The notes under the pieces: model-generated
Told to the model about the DNA's origin: nothing
Database searches by the model: none
The model's input: the letters and a program-made list of their open reading frames with translations, nothing else
Position numbers and translations under genes: made by a program
In this document: piece by piece, positions 1-9,259 of the stretch
Position numbering within the stretch: position 1 is the stretch's first letter
Layout: each line of letters begins with the position of its first letter
NCBI RefSeq assembly: GCF_902859735.1
Contig: NZ_CADIJY010000002.1
Location: forward strand, 744,001-808,000
DNA from: Achromobacter aegrifaciens
Lineage (GTDB): Bacteria > Pseudomonadota > Gammaproteobacteria > Burkholderiales > Burkholderiaceae_B
Direction: 5' to 3'
DNA: 64,000 nucleotides

Positions 1-33
1 AGAATCGCACTCAGGCTACACAGGAGCACGGCA

Positions 34-426
34 ATGAATATCGGCGAGGCATCCAGGAGTTCCGGCATTTCCGCCAAGATGATCCGCTACTACGAAAGCA
101 TCGGCCTCATCAGCCCCGCCGGACGCACGGATTCCGGCTACCGCGTGTACAGCGAACACGATCTGCATACGCTGCACTTCGTGCGCCGCGCGCGCGACCT
201 GGGTTTTTCGGTGGAACAGATGAATGAGTTGCTGGCGCTGTGGAAGGACCGCAGCCGCGCCAGCGCCGACGTCAAGCGCATCGCGCTGGAACACGTGCAG
301 GAACTGGAGCGCAAGGCCGAGGCGCTGCGCGACATGGCGGCCACCTTGAAGCATCTGGCCGAACACTGCCAGGGCAATGACAGGCCGGACTGCCCGATAC
401 TGGAAGGCCTGGGCTGCAAGCACTGA
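34..426 (+). CDS. cueR: Copper-responsive MerR-family regulator, CueR type
   Basis: A 130-residue MerR regulator. The N-terminal winged helix-turn-helix spans about residues 1-70, followed by a dimerisation helix (about 75-110) and a metal loop. Cys112 and Cys120 enclose a seven-residue loop (motif CQGNDRPDC) and Ser77 is present; these match the Cu(I) ligands and monovalent-selecting serine known for E. coli CueR. The family activates copper-efflux genes by untwisting promoters with long spacers. An AGGAG site lies a few bases before ATG. No copper ATPase or chaperone is visible; a target could lie beyond the left edge. Sensing of another soft monovalent ion (Ag, Au) is possible. Confidence 0.88.
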   Translation: MNIGEASRSSGISAKMIRYYESIGLISPAGRTDSGYRVYSEHDLHTLHFVRRARDLGFSVEQMNELLALWKDRSRASADVKRIALEHVQELERKAEALRDMAATLKHLAEHCQGNDRPDCPILEGLGCKH

Positions 427-444
427 AACGGCCCAGGCCCTTCC
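402..444. terminator. Inverted repeat between convergent cueR and rlmD
   Basis: Arms at 402-414 and 431-444 (GGAAGGCCTGGGC and its near-complement with one extra base) pair across the cueR stop codon. The site lies between two convergent genes and could end both transcripts, although neither strand has a clean T-run. It overlaps the last codons of cueR. The terminator role is inferred. Confidence 0.4.
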
Positions 445-451
445 CGCGGCG

Positions 452-1939
452 TCAGTCCTGCGCTTCGGCCGCGACCTTGGCGTGATAGGCGTCGGTGGCG
501 GCCTGCTTGGCGGCCGCCTTCTCGGCGGCGGCCGCGGCCTTGGCTTCTTCCGCGGCTGCCGCTTCGGCCGCCGCCTGAATGGCGCGCTGGCGGGCGCGTT
601 CCCGCACGGCCTGGATACCTTCGGCGTCCAGCGATTCGAACACCGCAATGGACTCCACATGGCCCGTGTGCGGGAACATGTTGATCACGCCCGCGCTCTT
701 CAACACATAGCCGCCTTCATGCACCATGATGGCCGCATCGCGCGCCAGCGTGGCCGGATTACAGGACACGTAGACGATGCGCACGGGGCGCTCGTGCGCC
801 TCCAACAGCGACAGGGCCTGCGCCACGGCATGCGCGCCTTCGCGCGGCGGATCGATCAGCATGCGGTCGAAGTAGCCCAGGCCGCGCAGCCATTCCACAT
901 CCACCTCGAACAGGTTCAGGGTGGCGAAGCTGGTGCGATCGCCCAGGCCGTGGCGCGATGCCGCGTCGAAAGCGCGGTCGGTCAGCGCCTTGCTGCCTTC
1001 CACGCCCACGGCTTCCCTGCCCTGCGTCGCCAGCGGCAGCGTGAAGTTGCCCAGCCCGCAGAACAGATCCGCCACGCGGTCGGTAGGCTGCACCTCCAGT
1101 AGTTTCAGCGCGCGCGACACCATCGCACGGTTGATGGCGTGATTGACCTGCGTGAAATCGGTGGGCCGATACGGCATGCGCAGGCCGAATTCCGGCATGG
1201 TGTAGGCCAGCGTGTCGCCGTGCTCGCGCTCCAGCGGGTGCACGGTTTCCGGACCCTTGGACTGCAGCCACCATTGCACGTTGTGCTTGGCGGCGAAGGC
1301 GCGCAGGATGGCGATGTCGCCATCGGTCAGCGGCAGCAGATGGCGCAGCACCAGGGCGGTCACGCCCTCGCCCAGCGACACTTCGATCTGCGGCATGCGG
1401 TCCGGCGCGGACATGGAACCGATCATTTCGCGCAAAGGGATAAGCAGGTCGCTGACGTGGCGCGGCAGCACATGGCATTCGCGCATGTCGGCCACATAGC
1501 TGCTCTTGCGCTCATGGAAACCGACCAGCACGCCGCCCTTCTTGGGCACCACGCGCACCGACAGGCGGGCGCGGTAGCGGTAGCCCCAGGTCGGGCCTTG
1601 CAGCGGCGCCAGGATGCGCGCGGGACGCAGCTTGCCGACATGCCAGAAGGTGTCTTCCAGCGAACGTTGCTTGATGGCGACCTGCGTGCTGGGTTCCAGG
1701 TGCTGCATGGCACAGCCGCCACAGACGCCGAAATGCGGGCAGCGCGGCGCCACGCGCTGCGACGAGGGCCGCAGCACCTCGTCCACGCGCGCAATCTCGT
1801 AGGACGGCTTGCGGCGCAGCGTAACCGTGGTGACCCGTTCGCCCGGCAAGGCGCCTTCCACGAAGACGACCTTCCCGTCGCGGCGGGCGATACCCCTGGC
1901 TTCCAGGTCCAGGGATTCAATACTCAAAACGTCAGACAT
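452..1939 (-). CDS. rlmD: 23S rRNA (uracil-1939-C5)-methyltransferase RlmD
   Basis: A SAM-dependent RNA methyltransferase of the RumA/RlmD family, which makes m5U1939 in 23S rRNA. Residues 1-60 form a TRAM RNA-binding domain. Cys67, Cys73, Cys76 and Cys155 fit the 4Fe-4S cluster pattern. The SAM-binding motif DLFCGLGNF lies near residue 295 and the catalytic-cysteine motif [11 protein letters not shown] near 395. The family domain ends about residue 440 and is followed by about 55 residues rich in Ala, Glu and Lys, probably a helical or disordered tail. ATG at 1939 was chosen because the TRAM domain begins directly after it. It converges with cueR. Confidence 0.93.
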   Translation of the reverse strand: MSDVLSIESLDLEARGIARRDGKVVFVEGALPGERVTTVTLRRKPSYEIARVDEVLRPSSQRVAPRCPHFGVCGGCAMQHLEPSTQVAIKQRSLEDTFWHVGKLRPARILAPLQGPTWGYRYRARLSVRVVPKKGGVLVGFHERKSSYVADMRECHVLPRHVSDLLIPLREMIGSMSAPDRMPQIEVSLGEGVTALVLRHLLPLTDGDIAILRAFAAKHNVQWWLQSKGPETVHPLEREHGDTLAYTMPEFGLRMPYRPTDFTQVNHAINRAMVSRALKLLEVQPTDRVADLFCGLGNFTLPLATQGREAVGVEGSKALTDRAFDAASRHGLGDRTSFATLNLFEVDVEWLRGLGYFDRMLIDPPREGAHAVAQALSLLEAHERPVRIVYVSCNPATLARDAAIMVHEGGYVLKSAGVINMFPHTGHVESIAVFESLDAEGIQAVRERARQRAIQAAAEAAAAEEAKAAAAAEKAAAKQAATDAYHAKVAAEAQD

Positions 1940-2037
1940 CTCACGCAGTCCAGAAGAATTACACGCAACCTTCTATTGTAGAAGGACTGCGGCCAATCCT
2001 GGAAATGGCGATGTGGGGCCGGAACGGTCTCCCGATG

Positions 2038-2087
2038 AAAAAAGGGCTTGCCCCGGACGGCGGTCACCGCCAATCGTCGGCAAGCCC
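2038..2087 (-). terminator. Rho-independent terminator after the TorF-type porin gene
   Basis: Outer arms GGGCTTGCC (2044-2052) and GGCAAGCCC (2079-2087) enclose a second small stem (GGCGGT/ACCGCC). On the minus strand they are followed by a run of six T. It lies 38 bases beyond the stop codon of the minus-strand porin gene. Confidence 0.8.
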
Positions 2088-2124
2088 GAAAGCCGGCGCT
2101 GCCAGGCGCCGCCACGGATATCGG

Positions 2125-2877
2125 TCAGAAGGAACGCGCCACCGAGAAGACGGCGCCCAGGCGGCCCGAAGGATGGCCGTACTTGGTCGGCAGCCAGTTG
2201 TCCTTGGTCGCCCCCACGGCGGCCAGGCCCAGGATCCAGCCCTTCAGGTCCTTGGTCACGCCGAGCTTGTAGTCGACGTAATGGCCGATGGAGTCGCCGT
2301 CCATATTGGTCTGGTTCTTGAGCTTCTGGTAGCCCAGGTGGCCGACCAGGCCCCAGCCGTCGCCCAGGTCGAAGTTGGCCGTGCCGTCCAGGTACCAGGT
2401 GCCCTTGCTGTCGGGCGTGCTGAAGAAGTCGCTGGGCGTATAGGAGTACTTGAGGCTGTAGTTGCCGTAGGACGCGCCCAGATAGAGGTCGGTGTTGTTG
2501 TAGTTGCCGCCCTTCGGCGAGCTGGAGCCCGGGTAGTAATAATGCAGCACGCCCGCATCCAGCGTGAAGCCGCCGCCCACGTCGCCCTTCCAGCCGCCGT
2601 AGAAATCCATTTCCAGGTTGCCGTCGGTGAACACGAAATCGGAAACATTGGAGTTCCAGTTGCCCAGATAGAAGCCGGAACTGTGGGTCAGGTCGAAGCC
2701 CAGCTGCACGGCGGGCCGGAAGTCGGTCTGCGAGTAGCCGCGGAAACGGTAGTCGCTGACGATGGCGGCGTTGCCGCTGAGCGAAAATCCGCCGCCCAGG
2801 TCGGTGGGTTCGGCCTGCGCCGTCGCGGTGAAACAAGCGGCGAGCGCAAAGGGCACGGCTAGCAACGTCTTCTTCAT
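2125..2877 (-). CDS. TorF-family putative outer-membrane porin
   Basis: A secreted 250-residue protein with a clear signal peptide (MKKTLLAVPFALAACF..., cleavage after AQA). The mature part is rich in alternating Tyr, Gly and Asp segments such as SDYRFRGYSQTD and ends in a terminal Phe, as expected for an outer-membrane beta-barrel. The pattern fits the TIGR02001/TorF putative porin family, whose substrate is not established. I chose ATG at 2877, which has AGGA nine bases upstream and starts directly with the signal peptide; the longer open frame to 2931 would bury it. It is monocistronic with its own terminator. Confidence 0.8.
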   Translation of the reverse strand: MKKTLLAVPFALAACFTATAQAEPTDLGGGFSLSGNAAIVSDYRFRGYSQTDFRPAVQLGFDLTHSSGFYLGNWNSNVSDFVFTDGNLEMDFYGGWKGDVGGGFTLDAGVLHYYYPGSSSPKGGNYNNTDLYLGASYGNYSLKYSYTPSDFFSTPDSKGTWYLDGTANFDLGDGWGLVGHLGYQKLKNQTNMDGDSIGHYVDYKLGVTKDLKGWILGLAAVGATKDNWLPTKYGHPSGRLGAVFSVARSF

Positions 2878-3234
2878 GGTGCGGAGTCCTGATCGGATTT
2901 GTCGAGTAGGTAGATGGCCGAGGCGCATCACTAGGACCGGCGATGCAGCGTTTGAAACCGGTTCCTACTCCACAAAGCAATGTCCGTGCCAGGTCTGCGG
3001 CAAGCCGATACGCAGGCGCATCGCCCGCTGACGGCGCCCGCGCCGCACCAGAACAGTGCGGACGCGTGTGCCGGCGCACGCGCTTATGCGTCAAAACGGG
3101 GAACCCGCTCCCTATCGGTACGCATGGCGAGCCGCCGCCAGCCGCCATCCCGGACGCCAAATGAAAAACCCCGGCACGCGGTCGCGTGTCCGGGGTTGCT
3201 GGCGTGCACCGGCCGGGACGGCCGGCCGCACTGC
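2878..3234. other. 357-nt intergenic region upstream of the porin gene
   Basis: No coding region is supported here. It carries the terminator of the neighbouring Spy/CpxP-like gene (3164-3197) and must hold the minus-strand porin promoter. I could not identify convincing -35/-10 boxes. A GGAACCGGTTTC palindrome lies around 2955 and might be an operator. Confidence 0.4.
3164..3197 (-). terminator. Rho-independent terminator after the Spy/CpxP-like gene
   Basis: A GC-rich stem (AACCCCGGCACGC with GCGTGTCCGGGGTT, one bulge, three-base loop) is followed on the minus strand by five T. It lies 38 bases beyond the stop of the minus-strand Spy/CpxP-like gene. Confidence 0.85.
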
Positions 3235-3840
3235 TTAGTTGGCGGCAGGCTTGGCCGGCGCGGCGGCAGCGGGCGCATCCGCCTTGCCCTTGCCGTGGCG
3301 CCCTTCCATGCGGGCGTGGCGCTCCTGCATGCGGTCCTGGCGTTCCTTGACGAACTTGGTCACCTGGCCGCGCTGGGTGTCGTTCAGGCTGTCCCAGACC
3401 GCGAGCCATTGGTCGCGCACCTGCTTGGCCTGGGGACCGAAGGCATCACGCGACTTTTCGGACTGTTCGACCAGCGCGCGGGGATCCAGCTTGCCGCTGT
3501 CCAGCTGCGCCTTGAGCAGGTCGTGGCGCTTGCCGCCCGAGGCACGCATGGCTTCGTGCAGGCTGCGCTGGCCGTCCTGCGCGGTCTTGAACAAGGCCTG
3601 CTGCTTGTCGTCCAGCTTCAGCTCGGCGACCTGCGCCTTGGTCACCGGACCCAGGCCGGGAATGAAGAGGCCGTCGCGCATGCCTTTGTGGAAGCCGCCG
3701 CGCTGGCCATCGTGCATGGCGGCGGGGCCGCCGTCAGCGGGAGGAGGAGGCGCAGCCATGACGGAGCCGGCCACCAGGCCGCCCGTCGCGGCGACAAATG
3801 CAAGAGCGGCCAAATTGGAGCGGATAGCGAATCGGGACAT
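3235..3840 (-). CDS. Spy/CpxP-like periplasmic protein
   Basis: A 201-residue exported protein with an N-terminal signal peptide ending near VMAAP. The mature protein is highly charged and helical, with LDDKQ and LNDTQ motifs resembling the LTxxQ repeats of Spy/CpxP. Family members are periplasmic chaperones or envelope-stress modulators. The C-terminus is a low-complexity Ala/Pro/Lys tail. ATG at 3840 was chosen because CAGGAGACC precedes it and the signal peptide follows at once; the frame stays open upstream to 3939. It has its own terminator. Function beyond family resemblance is inferred. Confidence 0.72.
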   Translation of the reverse strand: MSRFAIRSNLAALAFVAATGGLVAGSVMAAPPPPADGGPAAMHDGQRGGFHKGMRDGLFIPGLGPVTKAQVAELKLDDKQQALFKTAQDGQRSLHEAMRASGGKRHDLLKAQLDSGKLDPRALVEQSEKSRDAFGPQAKQVRDQWLAVWDSLNDTQRGQVTKFVKERQDRMQERHARMEGRHGKGKADAPAAAAPAKPAAN

Positions 3841-3952
3841 GTAGGTCTCCTGAAAGTGAAGAAAGCGAGGCCATTGTGCGATTGGCCCGGTTTCATCCAG
3901 GTTTCGCGGGCGCAAGCAATGTTTCAGTCGATTGCGCATGATCCAGACGCAA

Positions 3953-3977
3953 GAACGGGGCCTCGCGGGCCCCGTTC
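3953..3977 (-). terminator. Hairpin downstream of the exonuclease gene
   Basis: A perfect ten-base stem (GAACGGGGCC and GGCCCCGTTC) with a five-base loop lies 43 bases beyond the exonuclease stop. The following minus-strand bases contain only a short TTCTT, so it may be a weak terminator. Confidence 0.5.
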
Positions 3978-4020
3978 GATCCTGTCCGCCGGAAGACGGA
4001 TCCTCCGGCCGAGACGCCGC

Positions 4021-4800
4021 TCAGTTGGCGTCCCAGGCCGCCATGTACTCCTTCCAGTGCGGCGCATCGCTGGCGCTGAGGGTGTCGCGCACCAGCGCGA
4101 TTTCCGCTTCGTAGGAAGTGCGGTCGAGTTCGCCGCGCAGGAAACGGAAACGGCAATACACCAGCCAGGTGTTGACCACGTCCGTTTCGCAATAGGCCCG
4201 CACCTCGTCGGCGCGGCCCTGGCTCCAGGCTTCCCACACCTTGCTGCCGTCCATGCCCAGCTTGCCGGGAAAGCCGCAAAGCTTGGCCAGTTCGTCCAGC
4301 GGCGCGTTGGCGCGGCCGTTGTACTTGGCCAGCAGGTCCATCAGGTCCAGGTGACGCGAGTGGTAGCGCGAAATGTAGTTGTTGAACTTGAAGTCGCGGT
4401 CTTCCTCGCCCATGTCCCAGTAGCGCGGCGCGGGCACGCCCTGGATCAGGCTGCGGTAATGCAGCACCGGCAGGTCGAAGCCGGAACCGTTCCAGCTCAC
4501 GAGCTTGGGCGTGTAGCGCTCGATGGTCTTGAAGAAGCCCGCCAGCAAGGCGGCTTCGGGATCGTCGGGCTGGCCCAGGGTCTTGACGCGAAAGCCCTGG
4601 TCGTCGCGGAACACGCAGCCCACCACCGCCACCTTGTGCAGATGCAGCGGCAGGAAATCATGGCCCACGGCCTCGCGGCGCGCGGTCAGCGCGCGCTCGA
4701 CCACCTCCTGGTCGGAAACATCAGCCCCCCAGCCGTTGAGCTTGCGCAGCCCCTCGGCGTCGGGGATGGTTTCCAGGTCGAAGACGAGAGTGGGCGTCAT
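4021..4800 (-). CDS. Predicted 3'-5' exonuclease, PolB-exonuclease-like
   Basis: A 259-residue DnaQ/RNase H-fold protein. Exo I is VFDLETIPD (residues 5-13). An Exo II-like SWNGSGFDLPV lies near residue 98, and ETDVVNTWLV near 208 supplies the third acidic region. The arrangement matches the family related to the proofreading exonuclease domain of family B polymerases (Pfam PF10108), here without a polymerase domain. DNA is the likely substrate but this is not shown. Its start overlaps the nlpD stop by four bases, so it is the last gene of the surE-pcm-nlpD run, in the position often taken by rpoS in related bacteria. Confidence 0.82.
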   Translation of the reverse strand: MTPTLVFDLETIPDAEGLRKLNGWGADVSDQEVVERALTARREAVGHDFLPLHLHKVAVVGCVFRDDQGFRVKTLGQPDDPEAALLAGFFKTIERYTPKLVSWNGSGFDLPVLHYRSLIQGVPAPRYWDMGEEDRDFKFNNYISRYHSRHLDLMDLLAKYNGRANAPLDELAKLCGFPGKLGMDGSKVWEAWSQGRADEVRAYCETDVVNTWLVYCRFRFLRGELDRTSYEAEIALVRDTLSASDAPHWKEYMAAWDAN

Positions 4801-5651
4801 CGGGCAGGCAGATACTGCATGGGGTCCACCGGCTGGCCTTGGCGGCGGATCTCGAAGTGCAGGCGCGGCGACGTGGTATCGCTTTGGCCGAGTTCGGCGA
4901 TCTTGGCGCCGCGCTTGACGTTCTGGCCCGTCTTCACCAGCACCGCGCGGTTATGCGCGTAAGCGGTGATGAAGCCGTTCTGGTGTTCGACGATGATCAG
5001 GTTGCCCAGGCCGCGCACACCGTTGCCGCTGTACTTGACCAGGCCGTCGGCGGCGGCGGTGACCGGATCGCCCAGCGCGCCGGCGATGTCGATGCCCTTG
5101 CTGCTGTTGTTGAAGCCTTGCACGATCTGGCCGTTGGCGGGCCAGGCCCAATTGATGACGGCCGCGTCGGCCGCGCGCGTGGCGGGCTTGGTCTCGACCG
5201 GCGCGGTGGGCGGCGGCGTGGTGGTTTCAGTGGTCGGCGGCGGCAGGGTTTCCGGCTGGTCCAGCGGACGCGGCTGCGTCTTGGAGCCCGCGACCGGCGC
5301 GGTCTGCGCCCCGCCGCTGGCGCTGCCGGACATCTTCAGGACCTGGCCGACCGAGATCTGGTTGGGGTCGCTGAGGTTGTTCCAACGCTTGACGTTTTCG
5401 ACATCCACATTGTTGGCGCGGGCGATCTTGTAGAGCGTGTCGCCCGGTTTCACCACATAGGTGCCGCCGGTCTGGGTGGCCGGCGCGGGTTGCCCGCCGG
5501 TCATGTCGACCACCGGCGCGCGAGTGCCTTTGGAAGCGCAGCCAGCCAGGATGGACAGGCTGAGAGCCCCCGCGATGAAGAGCGGGCGGCGCAGGCGCGT
5601 CATGGACGCGCCCAGGGTGATATCGGTCAGTTGCAACTGCCCGTTGAGCAT
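4797..5651 (-). CDS. nlpD: NlpD-like lipoprotein (LysM + degenerate LytM/M23)
   Basis: An envelope lipoprotein that in E. coli activates the amidase AmiC during cell separation. The lipobox LAGC puts the lipidated Cys at residue 38. A LysM domain follows (GGTYVVKPGDTLYKIA), then a Pro/Thr-rich linker and a C-terminal LytM domain. The domain keeps RLHFEIR, but the first zinc-ligand His is replaced (SSKGIDIAG), as in the catalytically inactive, activator-type NlpD. ATG at 5651 was chosen for its perfect AGGAGAAACGT leader, although it places about 16 residues before the signal peptide; ATG at 5603 is the alternative. The gene lies in a surE-pcm-nlpD order. Confidence 0.88.
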   Translation of the reverse strand: MLNGQLQLTDITLGASMTRLRRPLFIAGALSLSILAGCASKGTRAPVVDMTGGQPAPATQTGGTYVVKPGDTLYKIARANNVDVENVKRWNNLSDPNQISVGQVLKMSGSASGGAQTAPVAGSKTQPRPLDQPETLPPPTTETTTPPPTAPVETKPATRAADAAVINWAWPANGQIVQGFNNSSKGIDIAGALGDPVTAAADGLVKYSGNGVRGLGNLIIVEHQNGFITAYAHNRAVLVKTGQNVKRGAKIAELGQSDTTSPRLHFEIRRQGQPVDPMQYLPAR

Positions 5652-5668
5652 ACGTTTCTCCTGTTTGC

Positions 5669-6493
5669 TCAAGATTGTATTCCGGCCCGTAGCGGCACAA
5701 AGCGCACGGCCTCTAATTCTGTGCGTTTCCAGCTGGCCGCGCCTGTGCGTTCGATGAGAACCAGGCGCTGGTTGGCGCCCCCTTCAGGAGCGATCAGGCG
5801 GCCACCCGGTGCGAGCTGCGAGAGCAGCGCCTGCGGGATGGCAAGGCCAGCGGCAGCCACAACGATAGCATCGAACGGCGCCACACCGGGCAGGCCCAGC
5901 ATGCCGTCGCCGTAGATCAAGCGGATCCTGGTGGTGAGCCGCAGGGCGCGCAGATGCTCGCGCGCAAGTTCATACAATCCGCGGATGCGTTCGATGGTGT
6001 GAACCTCGCGCACGAATTGCGCGAGCACCGCCGCCTGGTAGCCGCAACCCGCGCCGACTTCCAGCACGCGGGTGGGCGTGCGGTCGTCGCAGGCGGCGGC
6101 GATCATGCGCGCCACCACCCAGGGTTGGGAGATGGTTTGCGAATGACCGATGGGCAACGCGGCGTCTTCGTAAGCGCGGCTGGCCAGCGCCTCGTCGACG
6201 AACAGATGGCGCGGCACCGCGCCCATGGCGTTGAGCACGCGCTCGTCGGTAATGCCCTGCGCCCGCAGGCGCTCGACCATGGCCTGGCGCAGGCGATCCG
6301 AATTCAGCCCCAGATTGCTGCCCGATGCGGGCGTCGGCGCCTGGATCTGGCGTTGCAGCGTGGCTGCGGAAATGCGGGTGTTGCTGTTGGCGGGCGTGAC
6401 GCCCGGACTGAGCCGACCCGAGTCGTAGCGCACCGGACCGGTACGCCCGGGCACCGGCTGGGTCACGTCCGGCTGGCTTACACGTTTACGCAT
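5669..6493 (-). CDS. pcm: Protein-L-isoaspartate O-methyltransferase
   Basis: Methylates L-isoaspartyl residues in aged proteins, starting their repair. The core shows [17 protein letters not shown], typical of the family, and the SAM-binding motif [10 protein letters not shown]. At 274 residues it is longer than the usual 210; the first 65 residues are Pro/Thr/Ser-rich and probably disordered. ATG at 6493 has GGAG eight bases upstream and overlaps the end of surE by 16 bases. The frame is open further upstream, but there it would lie inside surE. Together with surE and nlpD it forms the well-known stress/stationary-phase cluster. Confidence 0.9.
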   Translation of the reverse strand: MRKRVSQPDVTQPVPGRTGPVRYDSGRLSPGVTPANSNTRISAATLQRQIQAPTPASGSNLGLNSDRLRQAMVERLRAQGITDERVLNAMGAVPRHLFVDEALASRAYEDAALPIGHSQTISQPWVVARMIAAACDDRTPTRVLEVGAGCGYQAAVLAQFVREVHTIERIRGLYELAREHLRALRLTTRIRLIYGDGMLGLPGVAPFDAIVVAAAGLAIPQALLSQLAPGGRLIAPEGGANQRLVLIERTGAASWKRTELEAVRFVPLRAGIQS

Positions 6494-7236
6494 AGCGGCT
6501 CCGCCCAGGTCCGGATCTCGTCGAGCTGGCTGTGCTGGGTCAGGTCCAGGCGCAGCGGCGTGACCGACACCGTACCCTGCTCGACGGCATGAAAGTCCGT
6601 GCCTGGCGTGGCGTCGGCCGCCAAACCCACGGGTCCGATCCAATAGACGGTATCGCCATACGGCGTGGTGGTGCGCACCACCGGCTGCGAGGGATGGCGC
6701 TTGCCCAGGCGCGTGACCGCGAAGCCGTGCATGTCTTCGAAGCGGCGGCTGGGGATATTGACGTTCAGGAGCACCGGCGCGGCCAGCGGCTGGGCCAGAT
6801 GGCGTTCCACCACGAGGCGCGCGGCGCGCGCGGCGGAATCGATGTGCTCCCAGCCCTTCTCGGCCAACGAGAACGCGATGGCCGGGATGCCGAACAGATA
6901 GCCTTCGCTGGCAGCGGCCACGGTGCCCGAATACAGGGTGTCGTCGCCCATGTTGGCGCCGTTGTTGATGCCGGACACGACCAGGTCGGGCCGGGTATCC
7001 ATAAGGCCGGTGAGCGCCACGTGCACGCAGTCGGACGGGGTGCCGTTGACGGCAATGAAGCCGTTGGAGGCGGTGCGTACCGACAGCGGCCGGTTCAGCG
7101 TCAGGGAGTTGGACGCGCCGCTATGGTTGGTTTCAGGCGCGACGACAGTGAGATCGCCCAGGCCCTGCAGCGCGTCAACCAGCGCCTCGAGCCCAGGGGC
7201 CGAATAACCATCATCGTTCGAAACCAGAATTCGCAT
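6478..7236 (-). CDS. surE: 5'/3'-nucleotidase SurE
   Basis: A 252-residue SurE nucleotidase that dephosphorylates nucleoside 5'- and 3'-monophosphates and exopolyphosphate. The N-terminal [15 protein letters not shown] carries the metal-binding Asp pair at residues 8-9. [20 protein letters not shown] and [13 protein letters not shown] are family signatures. ATG at 7236 gives the standard family length; the open frame extending to 7386 adds unrelated residues. It is the first gene of the minus-strand surE-pcm-nlpD-exonuclease run, and its promoter must lie in the 188-nt gap shared with divergent plsY. Confidence 0.94.
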   Translation of the reverse strand: MRILVSNDDGYSAPGLEALVDALQGLGDLTVVAPETNHSGASNSLTLNRPLSVRTASNGFIAVNGTPSDCVHVALTGLMDTRPDLVVSGINNGANMGDDTLYSGTVAAASEGYLFGIPAIAFSLAEKGWEHIDSAARAARLVVERHLAQPLAAPVLLNVNIPSRRFEDMHGFAVTRLGKRHPSQPVVRTTTPYGDTVYWIGPVGLAADATPGTDFHAVEQGTVSVTPLRLDLTQHSQLDEIRTWAEPLCVNV

Positions 7237-7424
7237 TGTGCATCCGAAAGAAAATAAAACGCGGGTGAACGCGTCGGATTGTACCGTCCGCGGCCGGTAT
7301 CCGTGCGATCGACTGGCGGACGGGGGCCGCAGCCCCGCTCGATAACCCGTAGCCGGACCCGGCCCCGGGCGCGGTAGAATCCGCACCCATTACCGCAACA
7401 ACACAACAACAACGGATCCTATCC

Positions 7425-8066
7425 ATGGCGATAAACGACCCCTCCCTGGTCTTCAGCGCTGCGCTCATCCTGCTGGCCTACCTGATCGGCTCCGTGCCCT
7501 TCGCAGTGGTCGTCAGCAAGCTCATGGGCCTGCAAGACCCCCGCAGCTACGGCTCCAAGAATCCCGGCGCTACCAATGTGCTGCGCACCGGGAACAAGAC
7601 GGCCGCCGCGCTGACGCTGCTGGGCGACGCCGCCAAGGGATGGTTCGCGATCTGGCTGGCCGAAAAACTGGCTCCCGGGATCTCCCCCGTCGCGCTGGCG
7701 CTGGTGGCGCTGGCCGCCTTCCTGGGCCATCTGTACCCGATATTCCTGCGCTTCAAGGGCGGCAAGGGCGTGGCCACCGCCTTGGGCGTGCTGGTGGCAA
7801 TCCAGCCCTGGCTGGCGGTCGCCACGGCGGCCACCTGGCTGATCGTCGCGGTGTTCTTCCGCTATTCGTCCCTGGCTTCACTGGTGGCGGCCTTCTTCGC
7901 CCCCGTCTACTACGTGTTTGGTTCCGGCCTGGCCTGGTATGCGCAGCCGTCCATGGGCGTGGCGCTTGCGGTCATCGGCGTGCTGTTGTTCTACCGCCAC
8001 CGCGCCAACATCACGCGCCTGGTCCAGGGCACGGAAAGCCGCATCGGCGGCGGCAAGAAGAAATAA
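7425..8066 (+). CDS. plsY: Glycerol-3-phosphate acyltransferase PlsY
   Basis: An inner-membrane enzyme that transfers the acyl group of acyl-phosphate to glycerol 3-phosphate, the first step of phospholipid synthesis in the PlsX/PlsY route. It has 213 residues with about five membrane segments. Conserved loops are [12 protein letters not shown] (near residue 44) and [10 protein letters not shown] (near 108), which form the substrate sites. It is divergent from surE and convergent with tsaD. A GGGCGGCC/GGCCGCCC hairpin with T-run follows. Confidence 0.95.
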   Translation: MAINDPSLVFSAALILLAYLIGSVPFAVVVSKLMGLQDPRSYGSKNPGATNVLRTGNKTAAALTLLGDAAKGWFAIWLAEKLAPGISPVALALVALAAFLGHLYPIFLRFKGGKGVATALGVLVAIQPWLAVATAATWLIVAVFFRYSSLASLVAAFFAPVYYVFGSGLAWYAQPSMGVALAVIGVLLFYRHRANITRLVQGTESRIGGGKKK

Positions 8067-8087
8067 ACGCGCAAGGAATGCGCTTCG

Positions 8088-8112
8088 GGGCGGCCTGCAT
8101 GGCCGCCCTTTT
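8088..8112 (+). terminator. Terminator after plsY
   Basis: Stem GGGCGGCC (8088-8095) and GGCCGCCC (8101-8108) with loop TGCAT, followed by TTTTCATTTT on the plus strand. It separates plsY from convergent tsaD. Confidence 0.8.
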
Positions 8113-8117
8113 CATTT

Positions 8118-9149
8118 TCAGGCGATGTCGGCCAGGTCCCAGCGCGGCTTCACAGTGAAGCTGTGCGCATCCGGATCCAGCGTCGCCAGGCCAGCCTTGA
8201 CCCGCTCGGCGGCGGCAAAGGCAATCATGGCGCCGTTGTCGGTGCACAGTTCCAGGGGCGGGAAATAGGCGCGCGCCTTGAGCGGCTTGAGCGCCGCGTC
8301 CAGCTTGGCGCGCAGCAGCTGGTTGGCCCCCACTCCCCCGGCCACCACCAGGCGCTTCAGGCCGGTCTGCTTCAGGGCCTTGATGGCCTTGGCCGCCAGC
8401 ACTTCCACGATGGCGGCCTGCGTGGCCGCGGCCAGGTCGGCGCGGGTCTGTTCGTCCAGTCCGCCCGCGGCTTCGGCAGCCTTGACCCGGGTCAGCACGG
8501 CCGTCTTCAGGCCGCTGAAACTGAAATCCAGGTCGCCGCTGTGCAGCATGGGGCGCGGCAGATCGAAACGCGCGGCATCGCCGCTGGCGGCCAGCCGGGA
8601 CAGCGCCGGTCCGCCGGGATAGCCCAGGCCCATGAGCTTGGCCGACTTGTCGAAGGCCTCGCCCGCCGCGTCGTCCAGCGTTTCGCCCAGCAATTCGTAG
8701 CGTCCCACCCCGTCCACGCGCATCAGCTGCGTGTGTCCGCCGGACACCAGCAGCGCCACGAAGGGGAATTCAGGCCGCGGATCCGCCAGCATCGGCGATA
8801 GCAGATGGCCTTCCAGGTGATGGATGCCGATGGCGGGCAAATGACGCGACCAGGCGAACGACTGCGCGACGCTGGCGCCCACCAGCAAGGCGCCGGCCAG
8901 GCCGGGGCCGGCCGTATAGGCCACGGCGCCGACATCCGACATTTGCAGGCCCGCTTCTTCGAGGACCTGCCGGGTCAGCGGCACGACGCGGCGAATATGG
9001 TCGCGCGAGGCGAGTTCCGGCACCACGCCCCCGTATTCCTGGTGCATGGCGATCTGGGTATGCAGCGCGTGCGCGAGCAGGCCCCGTTCCGTACAGACGG
9101 CAGCGACGCCGGTTTCGTCGCAGGAGCTTTCAAAGCCGAGAATAATCAT
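8118..9149 (-). CDS. tsaD: tRNA threonylcarbamoyladenosine synthase subunit TsaD
   Basis: The catalytic subunit that transfers the threonylcarbamoyl group to A37 of ANN-decoding tRNAs. It has 343 residues, starts with [14 protein letters not shown], and carries the iron-ligand motif HHLEGH near residue 113. SGGHTQLM and the C-terminal CTDNGAMIA are further family signatures. ATG at 9149 was chosen because the conserved N-terminus begins there; the frame stays open to 9248 but that stretch is unrelated. No strong Shine-Dalgarno site precedes it. Confidence 0.95.
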   Translation of the reverse strand: MIILGFESSCDETGVAAVCTERGLLAHALHTQIAMHQEYGGVVPELASRDHIRRVVPLTRQVLEEAGLQMSDVGAVAYTAGPGLAGALLVGASVAQSFAWSRHLPAIGIHHLEGHLLSPMLADPRPEFPFVALLVSGGHTQLMRVDGVGRYELLGETLDDAAGEAFDKSAKLMGLGYPGGPALSRLAASGDAARFDLPRPMLHSGDLDFSFSGLKTAVLTRVKAAEAAGGLDEQTRADLAAATQAAIVEVLAAKAIKALKQTGLKRLVVAGGVGANQLLRAKLDAALKPLKARAYFPPLELCTDNGAMIAFAAAERVKAGLATLDPDAHSFTVKPRWDLADIA

Positions 9150-9259
9150 GGCGGCAGAGTTTACAACTGATGCGAAAATACGCCCTTTCATGAAAAACCG
9201 GCGGGCAACCCAGCCCGCCCACAACAACCCGCAATCCTGCAAACACATTGGGGACTCGA

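Noticed and set aside
1750-1939. Possible N-terminal misannotation of RlmD (later start)
   Set aside because: The TRAM domain and Fe-S cysteines require the full N-terminus at 1939.
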